Source of the DNA: Cephalothrix simula
Taxonomy: Eukaryota; Nemertea; Palaeonemertea; Archinemertea; Cephalotrichidae
DNA length: 64,000 nt
NCBI GenBank assembly: GCA_035591015.1
Contig: JAXIUW010218062.1
Coordinates: 61,679-125,678 of the forward strand
Reading direction: 5' to 3'
Made by a program: the position numbers and the translations under genes. The stretch's first letter is position 1; every line of letters begins with the position of its first letter. Of the stretch, positions 8,069-15,463 are shown piece by piece. The notes below the pieces were generated by a model. That model was given only the letters and a program-made list of their open reading frames with translations. It searched no databases and had not been told where the DNA came from.

Positions 8069-9757
8069 ATGGGCGGTTCACTATTTGGACAATTAGATTT
8101 AGGTAAACGTGCGCTAAATGCTCAACAAACCGGCATGAGTGTAACCGGGCATAACATAGCCAACGTTGATAATGAAAACTATTCTCGGCAAAAAGTAAAC
8201 CTAGAAGCCCAGCATCCAGCCCAAACCATGCTTGGTGCCGGAGTTGATGTGGTGGGAGTTAAAAGGGTTGCCGACAAGTTTATTGATAAGCGCCTAGTTG
8301 TTGAACAAAGCAAAAATGGAGAGCTGACTATTCGTCAAGCAGGCTTAAAGCGTCTTGAAGAGCTATTCAATGATGCTGAAGGACGAGGCCTACGCAATGA
8401 ATTAAATGAATTTTGGAATTCTTGGGGGCAACTCGCCAATGAGCCAGAAAATGAATTGTTCCGCAAAGAGCTAATCTCTAAGTCGCAAGCACTGGCAACC
8501 CGAATGCGTAATGTTCATGCTGAAATACAAGAAGTTCGCCGTGAATACAATGGTCGGGTCTCAGCCACTGTAGACAAGATAAACCAACTAGCCAAGCAAT
8601 TAGTAGAGCAAAATCAGCTTATTCACCGCACCGCTAAGGGCCGTGGAGAAGCCAACGACCTCCGTGATGAACGTGAGGGTACGCTTAAAGAATTATCTAA
8701 ACTGATTGATATTCGCACCACAGAGCAGGGCAATAATGTATCAGTTGCCCTTAGTGATGGCTGGCCGCTGGTTACCGGCACTAAGGCTAATCGTCTTGAA
8801 GCATCATTTGTTCATAGCGAAACCGGTTTATTTAGTGTGCGAGGCGTTGATACTAACGGAATCTCCTCAGACTTAACCCGCATTATCAAAAGTGGAGAAC
8901 TTCGGGAATTTCTTATGATTCGTGATGAAACGGCTGTGCATTTCTCAAATAAACTAGATGAATTAGCTGCCGAGCTTAGCTTCAAAATCAATCAGTTACA
9001 TAATCCGGGTACAGGCATAAACTCTACTCGTGATCGCCTAAAAAGTGCCTTTGCTCTTAGAGATGACGCCGTAAGCAAGCCGCTGCCTTTCTTGCAAAGC
9101 GGTGTTTTCAGCGTACAACTGGCCGACCCCAACGGGCGTCTACTTGATAAATATTCTGTTGATATAGTCGCTGGAGAAGACACCATTGGCAGCATTATCG
9201 CCAAAATTAATGCGACTGTGGCTGATCCAACTAAGTTTAGTGCCTCGTTAGCCCCTGACGGCAGCGTTATGTTGGAAAGCAAGGGGCCGTACAATTTTAT
9301 TATCAGCGGTGACCAAACAAATTTTTCGGCAGTGATGGGCTTTAATAACTTCTTAGAAAGTCTTAACGGAGCGGCCGATATTCATGTTAATCCGTTTTTG
9401 GTTGAAAATCCTAACTATGTGGTTACCGGTAATAACCTAGCACCCGGTGATAATACTCGGGCTATAGATATTCATCAGTTGCAGTTTTCGCCAACAATGC
9501 AGGCTAATAGCATAACTTTTGATGAGTTCTATAGCGGAACCGTAGCCGAATTGGGATTATTGCTTAATCGCACCGCCACCGAAAAAGAAAATCAAGATGT
9601 TGTGCTTGACCAGTACGAAAAGCTCCGCAATGAAATATCATCGGTGAACATGGATGAAGAAGTTGCCGACATGGTTATGTATCAGCGCGGTTTTGAGGCC
9701 GCCTCAAAGTTTATCTCTACCATAGATGAGATGACTGGAACAGTTATCAACATGTAA
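8069..9757 (+). CDS. flgK: Flagellar hook-associated protein 1, FlgK
   Basis: 562 residues. The N-terminus (LDLGKRALNAQQTGMSVTGHNIANVDNENYSRQ) and C-terminus (SSVNMDEEVADMVMYQRGFEAASKFISTIDEM) form the conserved D0/D1 coiled-coil pair of the axial proteins, and the length is in the FlgK range. NDLRDERE near residue 200 is another family landmark. It forms the hook-filament junction zone. flgL follows 15 bases after the stop. Transcription is probably from the sigma-54 site at 8013. Confidence 0.95.
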   Translation: MGGSLFGQLDLGKRALNAQQTGMSVTGHNIANVDNENYSRQKVNLEAQHPAQTMLGAGVDVVGVKRVADKFIDKRLVVEQSKNGELTIRQAGLKRLEELFNDAEGRGLRNELNEFWNSWGQLANEPENELFRKELISKSQALATRMRNVHAEIQEVRREYNGRVSATVDKINQLAKQLVEQNQLIHRTAKGRGEANDLRDEREGTLKELSKLIDIRTTEQGNNVSVALSDGWPLVTGTKANRLEASFVHSETGLFSVRGVDTNGISSDLTRIIKSGELREFLMIRDETAVHFSNKLDELAAELSFKINQLHNPGTGINSTRDRLKSAFALRDDAVSKPLPFLQSGVFSVQLADPNGRLLDKYSVDIVAGEDTIGSIIAKINATVADPTKFSASLAPDGSVMLESKGPYNFIISGDQTNFSAVMGFNNFLESLNGAADIHVNPFLVENPNYVVTGNNLAPGDNTRAIDIHQLQFSPTMQANSITFDEFYSGTVAELGLLLNRTATEKENQDVVLDQYEKLRNEISSVNMDEEVADMVMYQRGFEAASKFISTIDEMTGTVINM

Positions 9758-9772
9758 CTTAGGACAACCACC

Positions 9773-11029
9773 GTGCGTGTTACCAATCTTACCAAAAAAA
9801 TAGATGTTCTGCGGAACATGAACAAAAATGAAGCCAATATGCAAAGGCTTCAAGAAAACTTGTCATCGGGCAGGCGCATTAATAGTATGTCTGAAGACCC
9901 CGTTTCAGCGATTCTTTCTCAAGACTTTAGAACGCAGATTTCATTTTTGAATAGCTTGAAATCTAACATTGAGTACGACTTCATTTGGATGGACAGAACT
10001 GAAAATGAACTAAAGAACATTGCCGATATTCTTAAACGCACTAAGGTACTTGTGCTTAGTCAAGCTAATGGCACCGAAAATGAACAAACACGCCGTGTAG
10101 CTGCCGAAGAAATTAAGGCTATGATTCAAAGTTTGATTAACTCTGGCAATGCCAACATCGGCAAACTCAACATATTTTCAGGCAGTCTTACTTTTACAGA
10201 ACCCTTGGTAGAAATGCCCGCTATCGTTGATGCCGATTTTCGTTATGTTCCAACGCATGAGCTTAATCCTGAAGTGCCTAAAGATAGAGTTCTGCTTGAT
10301 TATCCACGGCAATGGACACCCCTGAACAGTATTCAGTTTGACGGCTATACCAATCATGAATACGTCGTCAAAATTGTTGAGGGCGGTGAGCTAGGTCGGG
10401 CCAGATTCAAGGTTTCTGCCGATGGCGGTAAAAGCTGGGGCGATGAGCATGCCCTAGTCAATAATGCCAAGGTGATTAATCCTGATGACCCCCACGTAGA
10501 TAAAGTTTTCTTGCGTATCAGCGATGCCACGCAGGCCTTTGATGAAGGCATGGAGTTTAGGTTTAAACCTAATCCACCGGTCATCTATGCGGGCAACAAT
10601 CAAAAGCGCAACATAGAAACCAGCGAAGGCGAATTATTGCCGATTAACGTTACCGGCCAAGAAGTGTTCTTCGCTAATCCTGATAAACCTGAAACAATTG
10701 ATATTTTTAATCTTATGTTCAGGGTTCATCGTGCCATGGTTGATAATGATCAAGACACACTTATGCATAGCGTTGGTGATATGGATTTTGCCTTTGAGCA
10801 AGTGCTCTTACCTCGTGCCGACCAAGGTTCTGTGCGGCGTGAGCTAGAAACACGCCTAGAAAAACTAGGCCAACGTGAATTCAGCAAAACCGAACAACTG
10901 TCAAACGTTGAAGATCTTGATATTGCAGAAACTTCGGTAAAAATGAACCTAGCTGAAGCGCAACAAAAAGCGGGCTTAGACAGTGCTGCGAGGTTGCTAC
11001 AGCCTACGCTATTAAATTTTATTAAATAA
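9773..11029 (+). CDS. flgL: Flagellar hook-associated protein 3, FlgL
   Basis: 418 residues beginning at GTG 9773 behind an AGGA ribosome-binding site. The N-terminal flagellin-like helix (EANMQRLQENLSSGRRINSMSEDPVSAILS) and C-terminal helix (ETSVKMNLAEAQQKAGLDSAARLLQPTLLNFI) match the flagellin/FlgL family. The middle (about residues 170-310) is a variable domain, making it longer than the ~300-residue enterobacterial form. It joins FlgK to the flagellin filament. Flagellin itself is not encoded in this window. Confidence 0.92.
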   Translation: MRVTNLTKKIDVLRNMNKNEANMQRLQENLSSGRRINSMSEDPVSAILSQDFRTQISFLNSLKSNIEYDFIWMDRTENELKNIADILKRTKVLVLSQANGTENEQTRRVAAEEIKAMIQSLINSGNANIGKLNIFSGSLTFTEPLVEMPAIVDADFRYVPTHELNPEVPKDRVLLDYPRQWTPLNSIQFDGYTNHEYVVKIVEGGELGRARFKVSADGGKSWGDEHALVNNAKVINPDDPHVDKVFLRISDATQAFDEGMEFRFKPNPPVIYAGNNQKRNIETSEGELLPINVTGQEVFFANPDKPETIDIFNLMFRVHRAMVDNDQDTLMHSVGDMDFAFEQVLLPRADQGSVRRELETRLEKLGQREFSKTEQLSNVEDLDIAETSVKMNLAEAQQKAGLDSAARLLQPTLLNFIK

Positions 11030-11061
11030 GTCTTAACGAAAATCTATATTGGTGAGCACTT

Positions 11062-11076
11062 TGGCGCATATCTTGA
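11062..11076 (+). promoter_or_regulatory. Degenerate sigma-54-like element, copy 1
   Basis: TGGCGC, five bases, TTGA: correct spacing and the GG doublet, but the -12 GC is GA. It is repeated in the second csrA leader. It may be a weak or relic RpoN site; the -12 change makes this uncertain. Confidence 0.3.
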
Positions 11077-11136
11077 TTTACATTAAGGTAATTAAGTACC
11101 AAGAGACTTAACACAAAATTAATAAGCGGAGGCATT

Positions 11137-11268
11137 GTGCTTATTCTAACACGTAATTTAGGCGAAGCAATAACTATTGGTGATGAAATTAGAATTGAAG
11201 TCATTGAAGTTAAAGATAAGCAGGTCAAATTAAAAGTTGATGCTCCAGAAGTTTGGCGCATATCTTGA
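11137..11268 (+). pseudogene. Truncated CsrA paralogue (43 codons)
   Basis: An open frame from GTG 11137 with a strong AGCGGAGG ribosome-binding site. It encodes a CsrA-like protein starting VLILTRNLGEAITIGDEI and continuing to KVDAPEVWRIS before TGA. It aligns with the first 37 residues of the complete CsrA just downstream, with about 23 of 36 identities after the start residue and mostly conservative changes. It lacks the HREEVY segment (beta-5 and the RNA-binding Arg) and the C-terminal helix. The last residues and the stop codon come from the leader of the second copy. It could be a decaying paralogue or an expressed short variant; the absence of internal stops and the retained ribosome-binding site leave both open. 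Confidence 0.8.
11254..11268 (+). promoter_or_regulatory. Degenerate sigma-54-like element, copy 2
   Basis: Second copy of TGGCGC, five bases, TTGA, lying about 57 bases before the complete csrA. Its last three bases are also the stop codon of the truncated paralogue. Same caveat on the -12 position as for copy 1. Confidence 0.3.
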
Positions 11269-11324
11269 TTTACATTAAAACAAAGTACAAAGAGACTTAA
11301 CACAAATTAATAAGCGGAGGCATT

Positions 11325-11564
11325 ATGCTTGTTCTGACACGGAGGTCGGGTGAATCAATAGCTATTGGTGATGAGATTAAAATTCAAATCATCGACATTA
11401 AAGGTAAGCAGGTTAGGTTAGGGGTTGACGCTCCACGGAAATACCCAATTCATCGCGAAGAGGTTTATATAAAAATTCAAGAAGAAAACCGCCTCGCAGC
11501 GAAAAAGGCTCCGCTAGCACTAAGGCCAATTAAAGAGTTTATGAAGTTCAGAAATAAAGATTGA
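11325..11564 (+). CDS. csrA: Carbon storage regulator CsrA
   Basis: 79 residues: [20 protein letters not shown], then [19 protein letters not shown], the full CsrA fold with L4, R6 and the R of HREEVY that contact GGA motifs in RNA. The tail after residue 56 ([25 protein letters not shown]) is longer than in enterobacteria, as is usual for CsrA proteins antagonised by FliW. It is a dimeric post-transcriptional regulator that commonly represses flagellin translation. An AGCGGAGG ribosome-binding site precedes it and contains a GGA that could permit autoregulation. fliW lies 363 bases downstream. Confidence 0.96.
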   Translation: MLVLTRRSGESIAIGDEIKIQIIDIKGKQVRLGVDAPRKYPIHREEVYIKIQEENRLAAKKAPLALRPIKEFMKFRNKD

Positions 11565-11814
11565 AAATACTAGAGCCTAAGTGAGGCTTCTGCATAGTTT
11601 CTGAGCAAAAATTTGTTGACAGAATAATTACCGTAACTTTGGCTATAAAAGTCAGTAAAGTTATTGTTATCAGAAGGTTTATTGTGAAGGAAGTGGAGTA
11701 ACACAAAAGGGAATAATAACAAAATTACAACTGCAGAATTACTATTTAACAAGTTGAATTATTTATGATGAAATTTGAATTCATTGATAATAATAATTTC
11801 TTAAAAATTAATTC
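11565..11814. other. AT-rich gap between csrA and the fliW promoter
   Basis: No gene is supported here. A short inverted repeat (GAGCCT, AAGTG, AGGCTT) lies just after csrA at about 11573-11590 but has no T-run, so a Rho-independent terminator is doubtful. A 60-codon open frame on the minus strand is hydrophobic and AT-driven, and I do not call it. Confidence 0.5.
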
Positions 11815-11841
11815 TAAAGTGTAATTGGGATGTGCCGATAA
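11815..11841 (+). promoter_or_regulatory. Sigma-28 (FliA) promoter of fliW
   Basis: TAAA at 11815-11818, exactly fifteen bases, then GCCGATAA at 11834-11841: a full match to the sigma-28 consensus. Transcription would start near 11849, giving a leader of about 80 bases that contains an imperfect hairpin around 11859-11884 and an AAGGA ribosome-binding site before fliW. Sigma-28 control makes FliW a late flagellar gene, so CsrA would be relieved only after hook completion. Confidence 0.8.
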
Positions 11842-11927
11842 TGTTCATACAGTATGGACGTGAGGCTGTAGGCCACGCCGAGTGTTTTCTTGGGTGTGGT
11901 GTTTTAAGATAATTAAGGATAGCTAAA

Positions 11928-12431
11928 ATGGAAATTACAACCACCAGATTTGGAAAAATTAACGTTGATGAAGAGTCTATCATCACCTTTAGCGAAGGCA
12001 TGCTGGGCTTTTCTAAGTACAAGACTTACGCTGTATTAGATGATGAGCTTGGCGAACCCTTTCAATGGATGCAATCTATTGATGAACCTTCATTGGCCTT
12101 TGTAGTCATTGAGCCCAGCAAACTATTGAATGATTACCATTTTTCACTGCGTAAAGAGCAGGTTAAGGGCATTGATGCTACCTCGGTTGAAGACCTTGAT
12201 GTATTGGTAATAGTTTCTATGGCTAATTCTATTGTAGATGTAACGGTTAATCTGCAAGGTCCCATAGTTATCAATCGGACTAATCGTAAGGCTCATCAGG
12301 TAGTGCTTAATAATCCGGAGTTCTCTACCCGATATCAGCTGTTCTCTGATGTTCCAGATGACCAAGAAGGCTGGTGCGAAGCCGTGGAAAAAGAAAACCA
12401 AGTGGCCTCGGTGCGTATAGCTGCAAGCTAA
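11928..12431 (+). CDS. fliW: Flagellar assembly factor FliW
   Basis: 167 residues with FliW landmarks: ITTTRFGKINVDEESIITF, EGMLGFSKYKTYAVLDD, PFQWMQSIDEPSLAFVVIEP and VTVNLQGPIVINRTNRKAHQVVL. FliW binds flagellin and, allosterically, the C-terminal extension of CsrA, linking flagellin secretion to its translation (shown in Bacillus subtilis and Campylobacter). Residues after about 150 are divergent. Neighbours csrA and flgL fit this role. The next gene is convergent trkH, so fliW ends the cluster. Confidence 0.95.
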   Translation: MEITTTRFGKINVDEESIITFSEGMLGFSKYKTYAVLDDELGEPFQWMQSIDEPSLAFVVIEPSKLLNDYHFSLRKEQVKGIDATSVEDLDVLVIVSMANSIVDVTVNLQGPIVINRTNRKAHQVVLNNPEFSTRYQLFSDVPDDQEGWCEAVEKENQVASVRIAAS

Positions 12432-12478
12432 GGCACATGCCGAATAATAAATGTTTTGGCTAAGGCTATCCCTCTTTT

Positions 12479-13927
12479 CTACTTAAGCCAAAAACGGGGA
12501 TGAAACAATACTAGTATCGTCATAAACTCAAGCCGGCCTAGTATCATCCCCAACGCCAGTACCCATTTTGCCCAATCTGAAAAATGAGCAAAGTTTCCCG
12601 TTGGACCAATGGGACCAAGACCCGGCCCCGTATTGCTGATTACCGTTGTCGCAGCACTTATTGAGACCAAAACCGAATGCCCATCTAATGAAATGAGGCA
12701 GGCTATGCCAATCACTGATAGCATAACTACAAACAAATAGGCTTGAATATGCCCCAAAGACTCTAAGGTTATGGTGTTTTTGTCTAATTTAACTTGCCTG
12801 ATGGCTTTAGGATGAATTATAAGTAGTAGCTCTTTGCGTAAAAACTCCCATAGCAGTATAACCCGAATAATTTTTATTCCGCCGCCGGTGCTGCCAGCGC
12901 AGCCTCCGATAATCGTTACTACCAATATGGTAACTTCAACAAAACTGCCCCATAGAGCATGATCTGCTGATGAGAGACCCGTAGTAGAGATTATGCTTGC
13001 AACCTGAAAAAATGAATCGGTTAGTGCATCGCCAATTGACAGCCCCAAGTTAAGTATTAAATGCACGGTGTAAGTCAGACTGACCAAAATAGTTATTCCA
13101 ATCAGCCATCGCCATTCAATATTCTTAAAATATGTAAAAATACTGCCTTTAGCACTAAATAGACGATAATGCAGACCAAAGTTGGTTGCGCCCATTAGCA
13201 TAAAGAAAATTGTTACCCATTCAATAAGTTTATTATCGTAAGCACCAATAGAAGCACTTTTAGGACTAAATCCACCGGTAGACATGGTGGTCATACTATG
13301 GTTTATCGCATCAAACAACGACATTCCCGCTAATGAAAGAGCCAAAATGTTGGCTAAGGTTAATAATCCATAAACCAACCACAATGCCTGAGCGGTATTC
13401 TTGATATGCGGAGTAAGTTTTTCTGAATAAGGCCCCGGAAACTCTCGCCGATACAGTTGCATACTGCCCATACCCAAGGTTGGCAAAATCACGAGGGCTA
13501 AAATAATTATCCCCATGCCACCAAACCATTGCGTAAGGCTACGCCACAAAAAAATGCTGTTCGGTATTTTGTTGAAGTCAGTAAGAATAGTTGAGCCAGT
13601 TGTTGTAAAGCCCGATGCCGACTCAAATAAAGCATCAGTAAATAACGGAATAGTGCCTGATGAATAATAAAATACAGCCCCATAGACAGCCGTAAAAAAC
13701 CAGCTGATGACCACTATACCAAAGCCTTCTTTTTCATTTATAGCTACAACATTTCTGCCGCATATTCTTAACCCAATGGCCAGCAATATGCTGAATGCAG
13801 AAAAAATAGCCAGACGAATCCAAATATCTTCGTTATAGATAAATGACATTACCGAAATTAAGACAGATCCCCCACTAAGAAACATCGTTAATACGCTAAT
13901 AACATTAGCAATAACAGAGAAGCGCAT
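12479..13927 (-). CDS. trkH: Potassium uptake channel subunit TrkH
   Basis: 482 residues, strongly hydrophobic, with the four P-loop filter segments of the Trk/Ktr/HKT family: SGFTTTGSTIL, MSTGGFSPKS, ISTTGLSSAD and ISNTGPGLGP. WRSLTQWFGGMGIIILALVILP is a TrkH signature. It is the pore subunit for K+ uptake in the inner membrane and normally works with the cytosolic regulator TrkA, which is not in this window. It is monocistronic and convergent with fliW. The start at ATG 13927 gives the expected first membrane helix. Confidence 0.95.
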   Translation of the reverse strand: MRFSVIANVISVLTMFLSGGSVLISVMSFIYNEDIWIRLAIFSAFSILLAIGLRICGRNVVAINEKEGFGIVVISWFFTAVYGAVFYYSSGTIPLFTDALFESASGFTTTGSTILTDFNKIPNSIFLWRSLTQWFGGMGIIILALVILPTLGMGSMQLYRREFPGPYSEKLTPHIKNTAQALWLVYGLLTLANILALSLAGMSLFDAINHSMTTMSTGGFSPKSASIGAYDNKLIEWVTIFFMLMGATNFGLHYRLFSAKGSIFTYFKNIEWRWLIGITILVSLTYTVHLILNLGLSIGDALTDSFFQVASIISTTGLSSADHALWGSFVEVTILVVTIIGGCAGSTGGGIKIIRVILLWEFLRKELLLIIHPKAIRQVKLDKNTITLESLGHIQAYLFVVMLSVIGIACLISLDGHSVLVSISAATTVISNTGPGLGPIGPTGNFAHFSDWAKWVLALGMILGRLEFMTILVLFHPRFWLK

Positions 13928-14107
13928 GATGGTTTTTAATTATGGTAACAGTCAAGAAACTAACCCGATGACTAATAATGCCCAAGGTTATCAGTCTTGC
14001 CTAGGGTACAAGTTTTGCTAAAAAATTCCAATTAGTGTGTAATTTGTTATTATTTGTTAGCCAAAAAAGTTATTTTTGCACACAATAAGTCTTAACAGAA
14101 CAATCTC

Positions 14108-14602
14108 ATGAATAAGGAAGCGTCGCCAATAATTGAAAAAATCGAAACAATTCGTAAAGCTAATGGGCTTACCAAGCAACGGTTATCCGAGATTTTAGAC
14201 ATAAAGCCACAGACCTACCAAAACTATCTTGGACGGCAAAAGAGCAAGCCTAGCGTAGATCTGATTATTAAGGTAATTTGTGAGTTTTCGGTTAACCCCT
14301 ACTGGCTATTGCTGAATACAGATGGCCCTAAGTATGCCTATGAAAGTGATGACAATCTGTATTCTAAGGTATATCGTGTAGCTGATGAAAACGGTAAGTG
14401 CGACTTATCAGGCGACAAGCATTCTAGGGCTATCGCTCTTTTTGCCGAAGCAATGGCGCTCTATGCAGATGAAATAACTCACCACACTGATGAAGTTGCT
14501 GAAAAACTACGTGAACTTGATGAAACATCTTTAGATGACGCCTTGGAAACATTAGACTATTTGGGTAAAATAATCAAAGGAATAAAAAAAGAGCGTTTTT
14601 AG
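14108..14602 (+). CDS. XRE/CI-type helix-turn-helix regulator
   Basis: 164 residues. The N-terminal ~65 residues are an HTH domain: IETIRKANGLTKQRLSEILDIKPQTYQNYLGRQKSKPSVDLIIKVICEF, then VNPYWLLLN, as in phage CI-like repressors and their chromosomal relatives. The rest is acidic and helical (about residues 95-160), with no recognisable enzyme or ligand domain. The upstream region carries a direct repeat TTTGTTA, TTA, TTTGTTA near 14046-14062 that could be its own operator. The target genes are unknown. There are no integrase or phage genes nearby, so it is probably a resident regulator. Confidence 0.75.
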   Translation: MNKEASPIIEKIETIRKANGLTKQRLSEILDIKPQTYQNYLGRQKSKPSVDLIIKVICEFSVNPYWLLLNTDGPKYAYESDDNLYSKVYRVADENGKCDLSGDKHSRAIALFAEAMALYADEITHHTDEVAEKLRELDETSLDDALETLDYLGKIIKGIKKERF

Positions 14603-14681
14603 TTCAAAAACCCTTGATTAAATACTATAGTGCTGTTAATCTAACCGCAACCTATGGTGGTGTGTATTAGAGACAGTTAAA

Positions 14682-14897
14682 GTGGAGCGGGTAGTGACAG
14701 GCGTAGTTAAAAAGTTTATGGATGGTAAGGGTTTTGGTTTTATTAAGCCCGATGAAGGCGATTTTGATGTTTTCTTTCATCAAAGCGAAATTTTAGTTGA
14801 AGGCTTTAGATCTCTTCGCGTTGGTCAGCGTGTTGAATTCGTTATGGAAGAGAGCGATAAAGGCCGTTCTGCACGACAGGTCAAACCTATTTCCTAA
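14682..14897 (+). CDS. Cold-shock domain protein (CspA family)
   Basis: 71 residues from GTG 14682. RNP1 (KGFGFI) and RNP2 (DVFFHQSE) are intact and the length is standard for a single OB-fold cold-shock protein. It differs from classic CspA at the start, with VKKFMDGKGFGF in place of VKWFN-KGFGF, so the usual tryptophan before RNP1 is missing. It binds single-stranded RNA or DNA. No strong ribosome-binding site is visible. bolA follows 39 bases after the stop. Confidence 0.9.
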   Translation: MERVVTGVVKKFMDGKGFGFIKPDEGDFDVFFHQSEILVEGFRSLRVGQRVEFVMEESDKGRSARQVKPIS

Positions 14898-14936
14898 GTT
14901 GTTCCAAACAGCTGTAGATTAGGTGAAGTAAGGCAG

Positions 14937-15200
14937 ATGATACCATTTGATGCAGTCCATAAGCTGTTAGTAGAGGCTTTTCCCGGAGACGAGATATTGC
15001 TGAGCGATGACGGCCAAGACGGTGAACATTACAGCCTAGTTGTTGTATCACAGCGTTTTGAGGCTGTTTCTATGGTCAAGCAGCACAAGATGGTTTATGA
15101 TGCTCTAGGTACTGTTGTAGGAGCTGAATTGCATGCCTTGGCGTTGCGAACTTACACTCCTCAGCAGTGGAAAAGTGCTGTAGATCAAAATAAATCTTAA
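14937..15200 (+). CDS. BolA-family protein
   Basis: 87 residues with the BolA fold signature: HYSLVVVSQRFEAVSMVKQHKMVYDALG, including the conserved SxxF-xxxxxxxxH-xVYxALG pattern, then HALALRTYTPQQW. Members bind a [2Fe-2S] cluster together with monothiol glutaredoxins, or act in stress morphology control. The His in QHKMVY corresponds to the conserved ligand. IbaG/YrbA-type versus BolA-type cannot be separated by eye. It is followed 24 bases later by two tiny membrane-protein genes. Confidence 0.9.
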   Translation: MIPFDAVHKLLVEAFPGDEILLSDDGQDGEHYSLVVVSQRFEAVSMVKQHKMVYDALGTVVGAELHALALRTYTPQQWKSAVDQNKS

Positions 15201-15224
15201 TTGTTGTTTAATTGGAGGTTGAGT

Positions 15225-15317
15225 ATGGCTTGGTGGGTTGTATTTAGTGCTGTGGGGTTGATTGTGACTTGCTCGCTACTATCCTTAGCAATGTTTTTAA
15301 CCGGAGATGAGGAATAA
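15225..15317 (+). CDS. Small single-pass membrane protein (30 aa)
   Basis: MAWWVVFSAVGLIVTCSLLS, then LAMFLTGDEE: thirty residues, one hydrophobic helix (about residues 3-25) and an acidic C-terminal end. A textbook ribosome-binding site (GGAGG at 15214-15218) lies six bases before the ATG, which is the main reason to call it. Its TAA overlaps the ATG of the next small gene by one base (TAATG), a sign of coupled translation. I do not recognise a family. By size and composition it could be a small subunit of a membrane complex. Confidence 0.6.
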   Translation: MAWWVVFSAVGLIVTCSLLSLAMFLTGDEE

Positions 15318-15463
15318 TGTTTGCAACCTTAGGTTCAATAATTGAGATATTTCTTTGGATTTGGATAGCCATTATAGCAGTCCTTCCGGGCGTATTTATG
15401 GGTGGCCTCAAAATGTGCATCGGAGCAACAATTATGACCTACTTCAAAAAGGGTCAAGACTAG
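15317..15463 (+). CDS. Small membrane protein (48 aa), coupled to the preceding one
   Basis: MFATLGSIIEIFLWIWIAII, then a proline-glycine break (AVLPGVFMGGLKMCIG) and a basic end (YFKKGQD). It has one long or two short hydrophobic segments, and the positive tail suggests a cytoplasmic C-terminus. Its start overlaps the stop of the 30-residue gene. Its 3' end overlaps the convergent pheT stop by four bases. I do not recognise the family. Confidence 0.55.
   Translation: MFATLGSIIEIFLWIWIAIIAVLPGVFMGGLKMCIGATIMTYFKKGQD

Larger units (their letters stand above)
11060..11336 (+). repeat. Tandem duplication of the csrA leader and 5' coding region
   Basis: Two copies offset by about 190 bases (11060-11251 and 11252-11336 onward). 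The leaders share TTTGGCGCATATCTTGATTT continuing to ACATTAA, and then AGAGACTTAACACA and AATTAATAAGCGGAGGCATT with only small changes. The coding parts are much more diverged than the leaders. The second copy's leader begins where the first copy's coding region is cut off. Confidence 0.9.

Noticed and set aside
11570-11752. 60-codon open frame on the minus strand downstream of csrA
   Set aside because: AT-driven composition, no ribosome-binding site and no recognisable motif.
14108-14602. Prophage remnant
   Set aside because: The CI-like HTH gene has no phage neighbours, integrase or attachment site.
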